Shown here: in pieces, positions 1 to 11,341 of the stretch
How positions within the stretch are numbered: position 1 is the first letter of the stretch
Layout: the number at the start of each line of letters is the position of its first letter
Assembly (NCBI RefSeq): GCF_046630445.1
Contig: NC_092335.1
Coordinates: 627,471,501-627,535,500 of the forward strand
Source: Rutidosis leptorrhynchoides
Taxonomy: Eukaryota > Streptophyta > Magnoliopsida > Asterales > Asteraceae
Length of the DNA stretch: 64,000 nucleotides
Reading direction: 5' to 3'
Program-made: the position numbers and the translations under genes
The notes under the pieces: generated by a model
Seen by the model: only the letters and a program-made list of their open reading frames with translations
Database searches by the model: none
What the model was told of the DNA's origin: nothing

Positions 1-97
1 ATCAAAGGAGATAACAAGTTCTCGTTTCGCAAAACACGTCTTTGAGTTGATACATCGAATGTAGGATAAACGGAGACCCAAAATGAGTCGGAAAAGT

Positions 98-675
98 CTA
101 AACGGCTAGCGACGGGTCCAAAACACCCCAAGAATTTAAAGGATCAAAATATCGCGGATTTAGCTTCCTACGTTTCCCGAAACGGATTGCACCTTTCCAA
201 GGTGCAACTCTTAACGTGACGCGGTTTCCCACGTGGAATTTAAAATGTTTACGTCTAACATCGGCGTAGCTCTTGGTGATTACGAGTCGCGTAGGGTTTT
301 GCTTGAATATGAATAAATTTTCTCGGTTGCTCATGAATAACCTCGGCCCCGGTGAATTGATCATCGTTTACTTTGTTCGACAAAAGAGAATGACGTTTCC
401 GGTTACATGTGGTTTCAAAAGGTGTGACGTTAAGAATCGAATGATAACTATCGTGGTAAGAGATTCTGGTTAAAGGCAAGACTTTTCTCAAGTGGTTTGA
501 AGTTGGTAACACAAATTCGTATTACGGTTTCCAAGGTTTGAATCGTATGTTTGTTCGGTCCGTCGGGTTTTGGATGGTACGCGGTACTCATGTCTAAACG
601 TGGTCCCGAGGCTTTTTGTAAGGCACTCCGAAATCTAGAAGTGAAACGAGGATCTCGATCCGAAACGGGGTACAT
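98..675 (-). pseudogene. Ty3/gypsy integrase remnant (chromovirus-like), frameshifted
   Basis: Read on the minus strand, three overlapping frames give successive pieces of a gypsy integrase. 675-448 holds the SDRDPRFTS motif around the second catalytic Asp, then MSTAYHP and a TIQTLE stretch. 512-255 continues with a PFE-T-NRKRHSLL piece (usual family form PFEALYGRKCRSPL) and the FTGAEVIHE motif. 364-98 carries YADVRRK, the PWKGAIRFGKR block and KLNPRY, which mark the integrase C-terminal domain of Del/Tekay-like chromoviruses (family knowledge). The catalytic Glu expected in the GQSERT-type motif reads Lys (GPNKHT). At least two frameshifts are needed to join the pieces. The rest of pol is not upstream of it. 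Dead copy; family assignment by motif recall. Confidence 0.85.
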
Positions 676-1978
676 TTCCCTAAGGCATATTGAACAAGTT
701 TGCTAGGAATTGAAAACGTTAGCTAGGACAAGTTTCTCAAGAAAATTCGCGTTGCGGAAGATTTATCAGTTTCCAAAAACGTTCGTCGGGGCAAGTTCTT
801 ATCGGGTTTTGAAAACGATTGTTAGGACTATCCACCCTCGCGGCGAATACTTGTATGACGTGAAGAGTCGCTCTCCATTGAGAATTTAGAATAAGGACCT
901 CCTGAACCGGAAGTACGAGGGTGATGCAAGAGAAGTTTCTGCCCCGATGTGAGCATAACGAGTAAATTGTAGTTAGTCAATAAGACTGCGCGAGGACGAG
1001 CTAGTATACCCGTGTGACATACGGTTGAAGTCGAATGGAATCGGTAATTCATTCGGAAGCATAAATATAATTTGACAATAATTGAAGGTGTGTCCCCGGT
1101 ATGGTTGTTATAAATATTCTCGGAGTTTTCGGATGTCCAAACCTGAAAAGATGAAGTCATGTACATGGCACATGGTGGTGTTTAGGTTGATCGAGTCTAA
1201 CCACCATCACGTGTCACTAGAACTTTGGTATGTCTTACCGTAATATAACCACGTTGATCGAGTGTCGTTATATTACGCTAACTCATACCTCCATTCCCAC
1301 ATCACTCTATAGATTCAAGTTCGTGTCATCGCGAAAATCTAAAATGAACAAAATGTAACGACGTCTCAAACGTGACTCGTATTAAATCGAAATAGTTTCT
1401 ACAACTCTAAAGAAGCGTTTCCCCGCGGGAAGTGTATAAATGATTGTTAACGTCAAATCGGTTCGATTCAAACAATAATGTATTTAGGTATGAAAAGAGT
1501 AACGAGTCATGATAACGAGTAGCACGCAACCGTAGTGATAAATGTTGATGACGATACTCACCTAGAGTAGTGATGGTAGTAACACCAAAAAGTAGATAGT
1601 AAGAAACACCAGTGGGAATCCGATAGTAAGTTGAAACGGTGGCAAATAACAATCCGGGAGACAGAGTTCCCGAACAAGTGTGACTAATGAAGTCGTCGTT
1701 ATCCATACGTGTATGAATCATGAATTTACGTGTGTTACCAAAAAGTGGCGGAATACGAGTTCGTATGATGAAGGTTGGGTACCATTAAAAAGTTTGCCTA
1801 AGAATGATTCAAGTATAATGCACAAGTAGTCAAGTAAGTGCTATCTATAGCAAATGTATGTCAGAATGCAAATGCTAACTATCCGGTTGTAGTCTAGACT
1901 CACTAATGCGTCCTAACGACTCTGTTAGACACACTAATGCACGTCCTAGTTCCCTACAACCAACGCTCTGATACCACT
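676..1978 (-). mobile_element. Internal fragment of gypsy-like element A, with no recognisable coding domain
   Basis: This is the stretch between the primer-binding site of LTR A and the integrase remnant. On the minus strand, the sequence just after the primer site matches the leader of elements B, C and D (an AGTGTGTCTAAC-type block followed by GAGTCTAGACT). About 700 bp from the primer site lies the quasi-palindromic module (1241-1275) that recurs in B, C and D. No protease, reverse transcriptase or RNase H motif is visible. About 1.3 kb is too short for a gag-pol region, so the element is internally deleted or rearranged. The open frames seen here (for example 1721-1407 minus) match nothing I recognise. 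Confidence 0.6.
1964..1976 (-). promoter_or_regulatory. Primer-binding site, initiator Met tRNA type (element A)
   Basis: The minus strand reads TGGTATCAGAGCG, the classical plant retrotransposon site complementary to the 3' end of initiator Met tRNA. It lies two bases inside the LTR end at 1979, which fixes LTR A as the 5' LTR of a minus-strand element. Confidence 0.9.
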
Positions 1979-4487
1979 TGTAACGACCCGACCAAAACCG
2001 TTATTGACGGCGCCGTTAACTTAGGTCCCGTTGCGTGGTCGTAGTCCCTATATGAGACTCGTTTGACCAAAATTATGTCGCATTCATTTGAAAGGTACAA
2101 GACTTGCAAGTTTAGTTTACAAAACCGTTCGACAACAAGTCTGAGTTTACAAAAGTCATAAAGTATAAATGAAATAACTTGCGACATAATTAGTTTAAAA
2201 ACACAGTTGCTATAAATAGCGTAAGTATGTAAACAAAAGTTTGAATCCAAAGGTGCTATCACTAGCGTATGTATGTATGTATGTATCTTGACTCCAAGCA
2301 AATAATCAGAGTGTATGCATGTATGTTTGACCCCAAGCAAGTATGAGTGTACGCGGAAGCATGTATCAAATAGCCAAGTATGAACCTGAGAAAACATATA
2401 GAAAACTGTCAACGAAAAACGTTGGTGAAATCATAGGTGTTTGTAATAAACGTTGTTTTTGAACCACAAGATTTAGTATTCCCATAGTTGATTATCAAAA
2501 TCGTTTGCATTCCAAAAGTATTGTTCGCGAGCACCCAATTATCAAGACTTAACGTTTCCTTCCATAGAACCCCATCACAATAGTGTTAGAACATACACTG
2601 TTTCTCGAAAATATATTTCATCCGTAGACGGTAGCGAACCGTCCGTAATGAGGGTTTGTCAAACCCGTATGGCCACACAATATAAGTTCTCGCTTACACC
2701 CTGCAAGTGTAACTAATGATAATCGAATTGAGGATTTTTGTTCTAACTCGCTGTGGAATGTTTGTTTTCCTTGTACTTGTGTTCAAAGTATAAAAGTAAG
2801 TATTACAAAATGTAACAAAGTATATGTTTCTCAGCCCACAATTTAAAAGTATAAAAAGTTGTTGAAAAGGTGGGACTATGATCTCACCTCGAGTGCACGA
2901 GTATAAAAGTACTTCACAAAGTAACGTATGCATGAAAGTTGCTTAGCCTTGACCTAAACAAGTAAGTTGTATCAATTAACCGGTTACGATACAAGGTCGG
3001 GTGAAATGTGTTCAATTAGTCCTATGGCTCGTTACGACTCGATTAAATATAGCATGTGAATCAATTTGTCAAGTTTCATACAAGAATCACGTATAAAAGC
3101 ATGTTAGAATGATTGTATAAAAGTTTGGTTAAGTTTGACTAAAAGTCAAACTTGGTCAAAGTCAACAAAAAAGTCAACACGTTCGGGTCGGGTCCCGGAC
3201 TATTTTTCTATGCTAGTTATTCATATACAAGTATATTAAAACAAGTTTCATGTGAATCGGAGGTCGATAGCTAGTCAAACATTTCGCGTGAAAAGCGCCA
3301 AACAAAGCAGAATCTGGCCAGGCCAATCCGCGCGCCGCGCGGGGATGGGGCGCGCCGCGCCACCATCTGGGCAGAGATTTCTGGTCAGTTTTTCAAAGTA
3401 TGCACGAACCAAACATCAAACATTCACCATTTATGATCCGCAAACAACCAAAACATGTATCTTATATCGTCGAAAAGGTATTTTGACGAGGAATACAACT
3501 AACCACATATCATCAATCAAAAACATCATTTACAATAACCGAAAACTCGTCAATTGATCAAGAAAGGTTTATTTTCAAAGTTTCAAGTTCGTAAAACGTA
3601 TTTTATGATTCGGGAATCCAATTTACACATACGATATGCCGTTTCGAAGGTAATTAAGCATACATTACAACTAATCACTAACAATTAACATTCCATGGCA
3701 TTCAAGCATCAAAAGTTCATGTCAAGAACTATCAAACCCTAGTCAAACATCACAAAATCAATATTCATGTTTTTGAAGTTTTCTTAATCAACCTACGCAT
3801 CAAAACGAAGCTAGTGATACTAGTAACACAATTAAAACATGCACTTTAACAATCTAACAACATTAACTCATCCAAAATCAAGGATTAAGCACACCCATTT
3901 CAAGTTCATGCTAGTTACTCCAAAAACAACAAATCGAGCAAACCAAACATATATTCATGTTAGACTTGAGCCATAGACACTAACTAACACCATTTCAAAT
4001 CAAAAACACGAATTTAGAGAAATCTAGAGTTTTAGAAATGTTACCCAAACGAGATGAAGTTGGTATCAAATTGTAGAGGATGAAGAGAGGATTCCAAATA
4101 TGTAATTTGTTTTGAAGTTTGCTTCCAATCCCGAATTTAGATGATGATTCTATGAAGTTGGGGTTTGTGTGTGTGTTCTTGCTAGAGAGAAAGAGAGAGA
4201 GATGGAGGGATTGAATGGTGGTGATTGGGGTGGACTAGTTGACCTAGTCAACTAGTTTGCCCCGTGTCAATTTTAGTCCCTCGAGTTTAGAAGCGGGTGC
4301 GGGATTTAACCAAACGAATATTTAAAAAAAAAAACGCTCGAGTAGACGAGTGATGTTATAATTAAATAACGAGAATATTATAAACGTTAGTCAACGGAAA
4401 TTGGGAATTTAAATAGCGAAAGATATTATTAAAAAAAAAAAAGACGGTGTTAAAAATAAATTTAACGGAAAAACGCGGGATGTTACA
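1979..4487 (-). mobile_element. 5' LTR of gypsy-like element A (2509 bp)
   Basis: On the plus strand the LTR starts TGTAACGACC and ends GATGTTACA, so its ends are perfect inverted TGTAAC/GTTACA. The adjoining primer site sets the orientation as minus. The partner LTR lies outside the window, so no target duplication can be checked. A GC-rich paired repeat sits at 3330-3360. On the plus strand the right-hand third (about 3400-4120) is rich in C and A and poor in G. The right end abuts sequence I assign to the 3' internal region of another element, so A probably inserted into it. Confidence 0.85.
3330..3360. repeat. Paired GC-rich 11-bp repeat in LTR A
   Basis: GCGCGCCGCGC occurs at 3330-3340 and again at 3350-3360, 9 bp apart, in otherwise AT-rich DNA. 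On the plus strand it is followed by CACCATCTGGGCAG. This resembles the CACCCTGGGACAG that follows the palindrome pair in LTR B, so it is probably the diverged counterpart of that cassette. Confidence 0.65.
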
Positions 4488-5468
4488 CTAACCATGAGAG
4501 GATCTGTCTTGTAAAACGGGGAGGACGCCGTGCAAATTATCTGGATAAGACTAATGAATCAGATCCCCAGAAAGGATAATCTCCTTAAAGACCAAAAATC
4601 AGCTTTTAAGACTGATATTACTCAATCCTTGAGATTGACCTGAAAGATTGAGAATTACAAACTCATGGAATTCGATGATATCTAAACTCGAGCTTGAACG
4701 AGAAAATATTTTGATCAAAATTAAAACCGATTTGTTTTCTGAAAACCCTATTTTCAATGCGTTCATTACCATTGAACGTAAAATCCTAGGGATTCACCTG
4801 GAATTCATTAGGTCACCTGAACCAAATCGGGTGTCAACCGTAAGAACGGTGGTTGCATAGTATGGTCGAAGACAGGACCTTGTGCCAAATCGAAAAATTA
4901 TAAGGGTGAGTTTTACTATTGCTCCTACCAAGGATAGTAATTGCATCCGACACGTTATAGACCATAATTAAAAGCATGTCAGGGGACATTGCCTTAACAA
5001 TTGCTTGTTCAACGCTTTCCTTTACAACCAGACGGTAGTTTACCTAAAGGTAATATACGGAACAAGTATACTGGACGTGTTGCTTTCCTAATACAAGGTT
5101 AGCAAATGGGTGACACAAAACCGCAAGTTTTGAGCTAAAATTTTAAAATCTGAAACCCACAAAACCCACAAAACCCACAAAAATAATTTGCAAACACCGG
5201 TGAAGGGTTATTCCAGAAAACTTATCTACGCTAAAAGCTAGATTTAATTTTCAAAAAGATCAAATGTTTTCATAAAGTTCCAATTTCCTAAAGGATCTAA
5301 ATTTTCATAGTCATGTGGGACTGTAAACCACATCGTTACTACCATTGTTCATACCGCCGTATAGAAATCACTGATGTACAAAGTGTGAAGAATAAAGAAG
5401 TGATTCTAGTATTTTTATTTCAAGAATATATTGCTTGAGGACAAGCAACGCTCAAGTGTGAGAATATT
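4488..5468 (+). mobile_element. 3' internal non-coding end of Tat/Ogre/Athila-like gypsy element G
   Basis: No long ORF; the largest (4648-4860) matches nothing I recognise. Just before the LTR the sequence reads TTGAGGACAAGCAACGCTCA followed by AGTGTGAGAATATT. This is the characteristic polypurine-side motif upstream of the 3' LTR in Tat/Ogre/Athila elements (recalled family feature). A 10-bp CCCACAAAAC-type tandem lies at about 5155-5185. The left end is cut by LTR A at 4487. The pol region is not in the window. Confidence 0.6.
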
Positions 5469-5935
5469 TGATAATGCTAAAAACGAACATATATTTCATA
5501 GCATTATCCCTCAAGAAAGACAAGCTTTTAGTTGCAATTGTTCTATTAACAAGTGATATTCGTTTAAATAATAAAATGTGAAGACAAAAGACAGATTCGA
5601 CGAATTAAAGACGCAAACGACCAAAAAGCTAAAAAGTACAAAGTACAATCAAAGTGGTTCAAATTATTGGTGAGAAACGTCTCAAAATTACAAGAGTACA
5701 AGACGCGAAACGCAAAATACAAGATATTAAATTGTACGCAAGGACGTTCGAAAATCCGAAACCGGGACCAAAGTCAACTCTCAACGCTCGACGCAACGGA
5801 CTAAAAATTACAAGTCAACTATGCACATAAATATAATATAATATTTAAATAATTCTTAAAATTATTTATATATTATATTTATTTATTAAATCCGTCGACA
5901 AGAAAGAAAACAAAGTAACCTGAGCTGGAAAAAGT

Positions 5936-5985
5936 GGCCATGCGATCGCATGGCCTGGAAGTACATTTTCCATACGATCGCATGG
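5936..5985. promoter_or_regulatory. Paired palindromes upstream of the LTR G TATA box
   Basis: 5936-5955 is a perfect 20-bp palindrome, GGCCATGCGATCGCATGGCC. 5970-5985 is the same core with one change, CCATACGATCGCATGG. The TATA-like CTATAAAT starts 22 bp after the second unit. The same arrangement is found in LTR B and in the inverted G copy. Confidence 0.7.
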
Positions 5986-6064
5986 AAGTAGGTGACAGGC
6001 CACATGCTATAAATTTCGCGGTTTTGGCTCAATTTATAACCATCCTTTCTCTCTATCTCACTCG

Positions 6065-6104
<40 letters not shown>
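6065..6104. repeat. AT dinucleotide microsatellite in LTR G
   Basis: Uninterrupted AT units of about 40 bp, followed by TTTTAA-type repeats. The inverted G copy has a longer array at 63521-63630. Confidence 0.9.
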
Positions 6105-6108
<4 letters not shown>

Positions 6109-7452
6109 TTTAATTTTAATTTTAATTTTAAATTCTAATAATAAGGGTATGTTAGCGAATGTTGTAAGGGTGTAAGTCGAAATTCTGTCTGTGTAACGCT
6201 ACGCTATTTTAATCATTGTAAGTTATGTTCAACCTTTTTAATTTAATGTCTCGTAGCTAAGTTATTATTATGCTTATTTAATGCCGAAATAATCGTGATG
6301 TTGGGCTAAATATTAAAATTGGGTAATTGGGTTGTGTACCATAATTGGGGTTTGGATAAAAGAACGACACTTGTGGAAATTAGACTATGGGCTATTAATG
6401 GGCTTTATATTAACTAAATGATACCTCGTTAATTTAATATATAGACTTATAATTTGACGTATTTATATATAATCACATACGCTTGACTGGGCACGGTGGG
6501 CGGGATATCTATAAATACCAATAATTGTTCATTTTACCGGACACGGAACTGGATTAATAGTTAATAGACTTGTTGAAACAGGGGTGGATTACATTCAAGG
6601 GTAATTGGTGTAATTGTTTACAAAGTAGTAAAACCTTGGTTTACACGCAGTCGATAACCTGGTGTATTCATTAAACAAAGTATTAAGACCTTGTTACAAT
6701 TCGAATCCCCAATTAGTTGGAATATTTGACTTCGGGAATAAGAATAATTTGACGAAGACTTCCGCATTTTATGATTATGACTGATGGACTATTATAGACA
6801 AATCCGTATGGACATATTGAATAATCCAGAACAAAGGACAATTAACCCATGGGAATAAACTAAAAATCAACACGTCAAACATCATGATTATGGAAGTTTA
6901 AATAAGCATAATTCTTTTATTTCATATTTAATTGCACTTTTAATTATCGCACTTTTATTTATTGTCATTGTATTTAATTGCACTTTTAATTATCGTACTC
7001 TTTAATTATCGCAATTTTATTTTATCGCATTTTTATTTATCGCAATTTCATTATTGTTATTTACTTTACGCTTTAAATTAAGTTATATTTATTTTTAATA
7101 TTTTACATTAGGTTTTAACTGCGACTTAAGTTTTAAAATCGACAAACCGGTCATTAAACGGTAAAAACCCCCTTTTTATAATAATAATACTACTTATATA
7201 TATTTTTGTATTTTTACAATTATAAGTTAAAAATATAGCGTTAAGCTTGTTTAAAAGATCCCTGTGGAACGAACCAGACTTACTAAAAACTACACTACTG
7301 TACGATTAGGTACACTGCCTATAAGTGTTGTAGCAAGGTTTAGGTATATCCACTCTATAAATAAATAAATATCTTGTGTAAAATTGTATCGTATTTAATA
7401 GTATTTTCTTGTAAAAATTAATACTATTTCATATACCCCTCGCATAACATCA

Positions 7453-9040
7453 ACCAGCTCTAGCGATCGCGACTTCTTCCTCTTGTTTTTCCCACGTTCG
7501 CGAAGTCGGCAGCAACATCACTTGTTTTCTTGTTCAATTCTTCTTCGCACTCAACAATCTCCCACTCGAATGAGACATTGAAAAACCTTCGCCAACCCGT
7601 CAACTATGTTTTTCTTCAACACCCACAATAACTCCAGATTACCCGATTATCAACTCCTTTTGATACCGCCGGATGAGACACCCAAATCATGCCGCACTTC
7701 ACTCGTTAACCCACGAACAAGTGAAGTCTTTCGACACCAAAAAACATCGCTAAGCGATAATCCAATCTCTTAGTTATTAGCTTGGGTCATCTCGCTTTTC
7801 CGCACCAACATCTTCTAACACGAAGATCATCTTCTTACATCAGAAGACCAATTGAAGTATGCGACACTTCAATTATAGGATTCTTTCATGAGATAAACAC
7901 TACCTCATTGATCAATCTAGACATGTCCAATCCTGAACCCACATGTCAATGATCACCCTCGTATAGAATTTCACTATCTATCTATGGTTTTCCTTCCCAT
8001 CAATCAGAAAATTCAACAAACGCCCTCGTAGACTCTTCATCAAGGCTCCAGTGAGAACGCAGTCACAACCTCAAATTCTACTACCTTTTTAACTTTCCGC
8101 TTTCTAGCTGGTACACTGACCTCTGCATAGCTATGAATTCACAAACCTCATCTTCTCATCTCAAGCACTATCCCATTGTACGAGGAAGAAATAAAACGGC
8201 AGATACTCGGGAAGAAACTTGGTTCGTACCATCGAGCAATCGCGAATTTCTTTGCCATCAGAGAGTAAAACATGTATTCGAAGCTCTAGTGTTACCCGAA
8301 ATCATCACACTAATCTTGAGAACATTGGAGAACGTCACATAAGCATCTTCACCACTCTACTAGTTGACTAACTACCACTAGCTCGATAACTTCTGTCGGT
8401 TACTAAAATCATACATAGTTCCGACACCCTCAACGATCCTAGAAAGCTCAAGTTCTGGGACATACACGATTATCCGACCCTCTTCCATCACCTAAAGACT
8501 TCTAATTGATCACCCTCGAAGGAGAACCGCTCCTTTTGTTGAAACATCAACAAGAACCGAGCAACCGTCAAATGCGTTCTATCCGACACCCTTCGACAAC
8601 CAATTACCCTTAGTGACAAGAAGCTCAAATCAGCCCGCATACTCCATAAACCCTGAAATATTGACCAAACACCATTGGTCATCCCGTTTCTAAACCGGAA
8701 GCACCAAACTTTCCCGATACTCCCACTACCGACTTTCAACTCGATGCATCTTGTTCGTTACCACAACCACTCTAAATCGAGAGAAGAACATCCCCTCGAG
8801 CTCCCATAACAAACCCACATCTCTAAAAACACAACTCGTATCGCTCGAAGTTACCGTGACAAAATCATCTCGCGCTCGCGTCCTCAAACCCGAAAAAGTT
8901 CACCCTGAAAAACTGCCCAGTGTCGAAAAATCATATATCAAGATTCAACGGTCAGATCAGCTTCAGATTTTTACCACATCTCTAAAAACACAGCCTCGAA
9001 CGGCACCACAATACATGCATAAAATAAAAGCTAACTAGGT
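7453..9040. other. Unclassified repeat-like sequence with a possible minus-strand copia PPT
   Basis: No recognisable protein domain on either strand. Open frames at 8133-8342 (plus), 8751-9038 (plus) and 8739-8488 (minus) match no family I know. On the minus strand 7568-7551 reads CGAGTGGGAGATTGTTGA, which resembles the polypurine tract plus LTR start of Ty1/copia elements. If that is right, the region to its right is a decayed 3' internal part and the LTR was cut by element G at 7452. Composition is more GC-balanced than the surroundings, and the plus strand is rich in C and poor in G. Confidence 0.3.
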
Positions 9041-9410
9041 TTAAGGATTATTCGAAAAAGATCTTGCATGTATGTCAAACATAACTAATATCAAGTATCG
9101 AGGAATGATATATTTGGAGCTTCATATATAGTTCAAGCGTACTTTTAAATACACATGATAAACCTTTGAAACTACTTTTCGTTAGACTATGGTTATATAA
9201 GTAAAGAGCGGCACAAATCATGGTTTTTAGGGTTTTACTGTAATATAAATAGTTTAATAAGTGAGCGTAAAATTGTTAAAAGTAAAAAGTGAGGATGAAA
9301 TAGAATGTTTATTAATTTTAGATGTTTTGAACATTCTTTTAGGATAGTAAAAAATAATATGGTGAACAATTAAATGGAACGGTGAACAAGTAAAAAGTCG
9401 AGTAGGCCCT
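9041..9410. other. AT-rich intergenic sequence, nothing recognised
   Basis: No ORF of note, no terminal repeats and no RNA gene signature seen. Confidence 0.6.
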
Positions 9411-9490
9411 TTCTTTTATTATTATTATTATATTATTATATTATATTATTATTAATGTTATTATTAGTATTAGTATTATTATTATTAGTG
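9411..9490. repeat. Imperfect ATT microsatellite
   Basis: Irregular ATT/TTA repeats with occasional GTT and AGT interruptions. Confidence 0.85.
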
Positions 9491-9534
9491 ATTCATGTAT
9501 TTTTAGCTTTTGCTTTTTACCCGGACCTCTTTTT

Positions 9535-10062
9535 TGGTATGTGTTTTATGTGTGTGCAGGCATGTGTGATGTATGTATGGATGTATATGTTAGGTATGTA
9601 CACATGTTTATGTATGTTTGTCTCTTTTTGAATGTATGTAGGTTTTCTTTGTTTGTAATTGTATATATATGTATGCATGTGTGTATGTTTATGTTTATAG
9701 GATTATGTATGACTTGGTATGTACCTACGTATATGTATGTATGTATGTTTTGTAGGTATGCTTATGTAAGTATGTGTGTATGTATGTATGTATGTATGTA
9801 TGTATGTATGTATGTATGTATGCAAGTATGCAAGTATGTATGTGTGTATGCTTATGTAGGTATGTATGGTTGTTTATATGTATATATGTATGTATGTACG
9901 TAGGTATGTCTTCAAGTATGTAAGTATGTTTATGTACTGTTGTATGTAGGTATGTATATAGGTTCATGTATGTAGGTGTGTTTATGTATATATGTATGTT
10001 GGTATGTATGCATGTATGTGTGTATGCATGTATGTGTGTATGCATGTATGTTTATATGATTA
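9535..10062. repeat. TATG tetranucleotide array, about 0.5 kb
   Basis: Dense (TATG)n with interspersed TGTG, TAGG and CATG units; the purest stretch is about 9777-9820. Because TATG is open in several frames, it yields long artificial ORFs on both strands (Met-Tyr-Val-Cys or Thr-His-Ile-Tyr repeats). These are not genes. The array ends directly at the LINE fragment. Confidence 0.95.
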
Positions 10063-10590
10063 GGTGATTCTCATCGTTCAGTGCATCTTGGGGCCAAGCT
10101 CTTTTTATAACCTCATGTGCATCTTTTTGTTTCAGCCAATCATCGAAAACTTCACCGATTTTGTACCGAAATCCGTGTTACCATCTTGTAACATAATCGG
10201 ACAGTGGTCCGTGTACTTTTTGTCTAGTACCATTGCGTTTATATTTGGCCAATGCTTCAAGAAATTTTCTGAAATTTGGAATCTGTCCAGTTTGCTCAAC
10301 TTATACCCGTTATCACAGATGCGCGTGTAAGACCGGCCACCAAGAGGAACATCTAATAGGTTGTTGTCTTTGATGAGGTTGTTGAAAAGTTCGGCTATTT
10401 TTTCGATAAATTGGGAATTTTTCCTCTTGGATGCAAATCTAACTTCATTGAAATCACCAAAAATGACCCATAAAGCATCATCATATTTCATGACATCATT
10501 TAAATCGCTCCACATTTTCTTCTTCCCTTCATCTGTGTGAGGTCCGTAAGTATTTATCAAGATCAATTCTGAACCCATATAGCTTTTGAA
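10062..10590 (-). pseudogene. L1-type LINE endonuclease fragment
   Basis: The minus-strand frame 10578-10132 encodes the C-terminal half of an APE-type endonuclease (exonuclease/endonuclease/phosphatase fold). Visible motifs are INTYGPH, the FGDFNEVR block carrying the catalytic Asp-Asn pair, KLDRFQIS and the terminal DHCPI. Downstream of a frameshift near 10135 the reading continues with VFDDWLKQKDAHEV and further LINE-type residues to about 10064. The N-terminal half of the endonuclease and all of the reverse transcriptase are absent. The 5' side is cut by a copia LTR at 10591 and the 3' side by the TATG array. Not functional. Confidence 0.88.
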
Positions 10591-11341
10591 TGTCTTAAGT
10601 TAAGACAAGATTTAGACTCTATTGATTTAATACTCACACAACCGAATATTACAATAGTGGAATTCATCTATTTATAGAGATCCTAATAATTGTGTAAATA
10701 ATCTATTGTTTGTCGGTACAAAGGATGTTTGTACTTCAACTGAAAACTGTGTCAAAGAACACATGACTCCTTTCCTCTTCGGTAGCTATTTTCAGGAACA
10801 TTCCATATGATTGGACATCCTATTTAAATAAACAAAAGGGAATGTTGGGTTCCCTAGGCTTGACAAAGTGTTAACCGTGAACTACGCATGGGTTAACTTC
10901 CTGCATTCCTTAGTTGTCTTGTAAGGTCACTTGTGAGCCGCCAACACATGTCCTTTTCTTTCCAACTTAGTCTTCAATGTCATTTGAATTGTACTCTTTG
11001 ATATAGACAACACAGGAAACGATTATGCTTGTAATGGGGCATAATTTGTCTAAGTGTTGTGTGTTGCTCCAGCCCGATGCTAGTTCTTCTCATGCTGGTT
11101 CTTCTATAATTCTTCTGCTGTTTCAGCATACATCATTTGCTAGTTGTGAATAATCCTTGAATCTTTAACTATCTTGTGCTGATAGTTAAGGCAGCACACT
11201 AAGCTACTCAAACACAACATACATTGATGTTTCTATACTTAGAGATAATTAAGTAAACTTATGCTGAAATGCATATAACAATTAGTGTTCATAACCATGT
11301 TTTGTCATAATTAAATCCCTAATTAGGTAGGGGATTCAACA
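10591..11341 (-). mobile_element. Ty1/copia-type LTR (about 750 bp, minus orientation)
   Basis: On the minus strand it begins TGTTGAATCCCCTACC and ends CTTAACTTAAGACA, giving TG...CA ends typical of copia LTRs. A TATA box (TCTATAAATAG on the minus strand, plus 10668-10678) lies near the 3' third. No matching target duplication is evident (TTGAA on the left, ATTTT on the right), and no second LTR or pol sequence is nearby. It is a solo or truncated LTR inserted in or next to the LINE fragment. Confidence 0.7.

Larger units (their letters stand above)
5469..7452 (+). mobile_element. LTR of element G (about 1984 bp, plus orientation, probably 3' LTR)
   Basis: Begins TGATAATGC and ends GCATAACATCA. 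A second, inverted copy begins at 62195 and shares long near-identical blocks with it, for example the segment around 7260-7410. The TATA box CTATAAAT is at 6007-6014. Two palindromes centred on GCGATCGC or a variant lie just upstream of it. An AT microsatellite follows at about 6065. A low-complexity series of ATTTATCGCA-type units occupies about 6920-7075. The motif to its left marks it as the 3' LTR; no primer-binding site follows on its right. Confidence 0.75.

Noticed and set aside
9541-10045. Long frames on both strands rich in Tyr, Met, Val, Cys or in His, Thr, Ile
   Set aside because: Pure translation of the TATG microsatellite; open frames are a property of the repeat unit.
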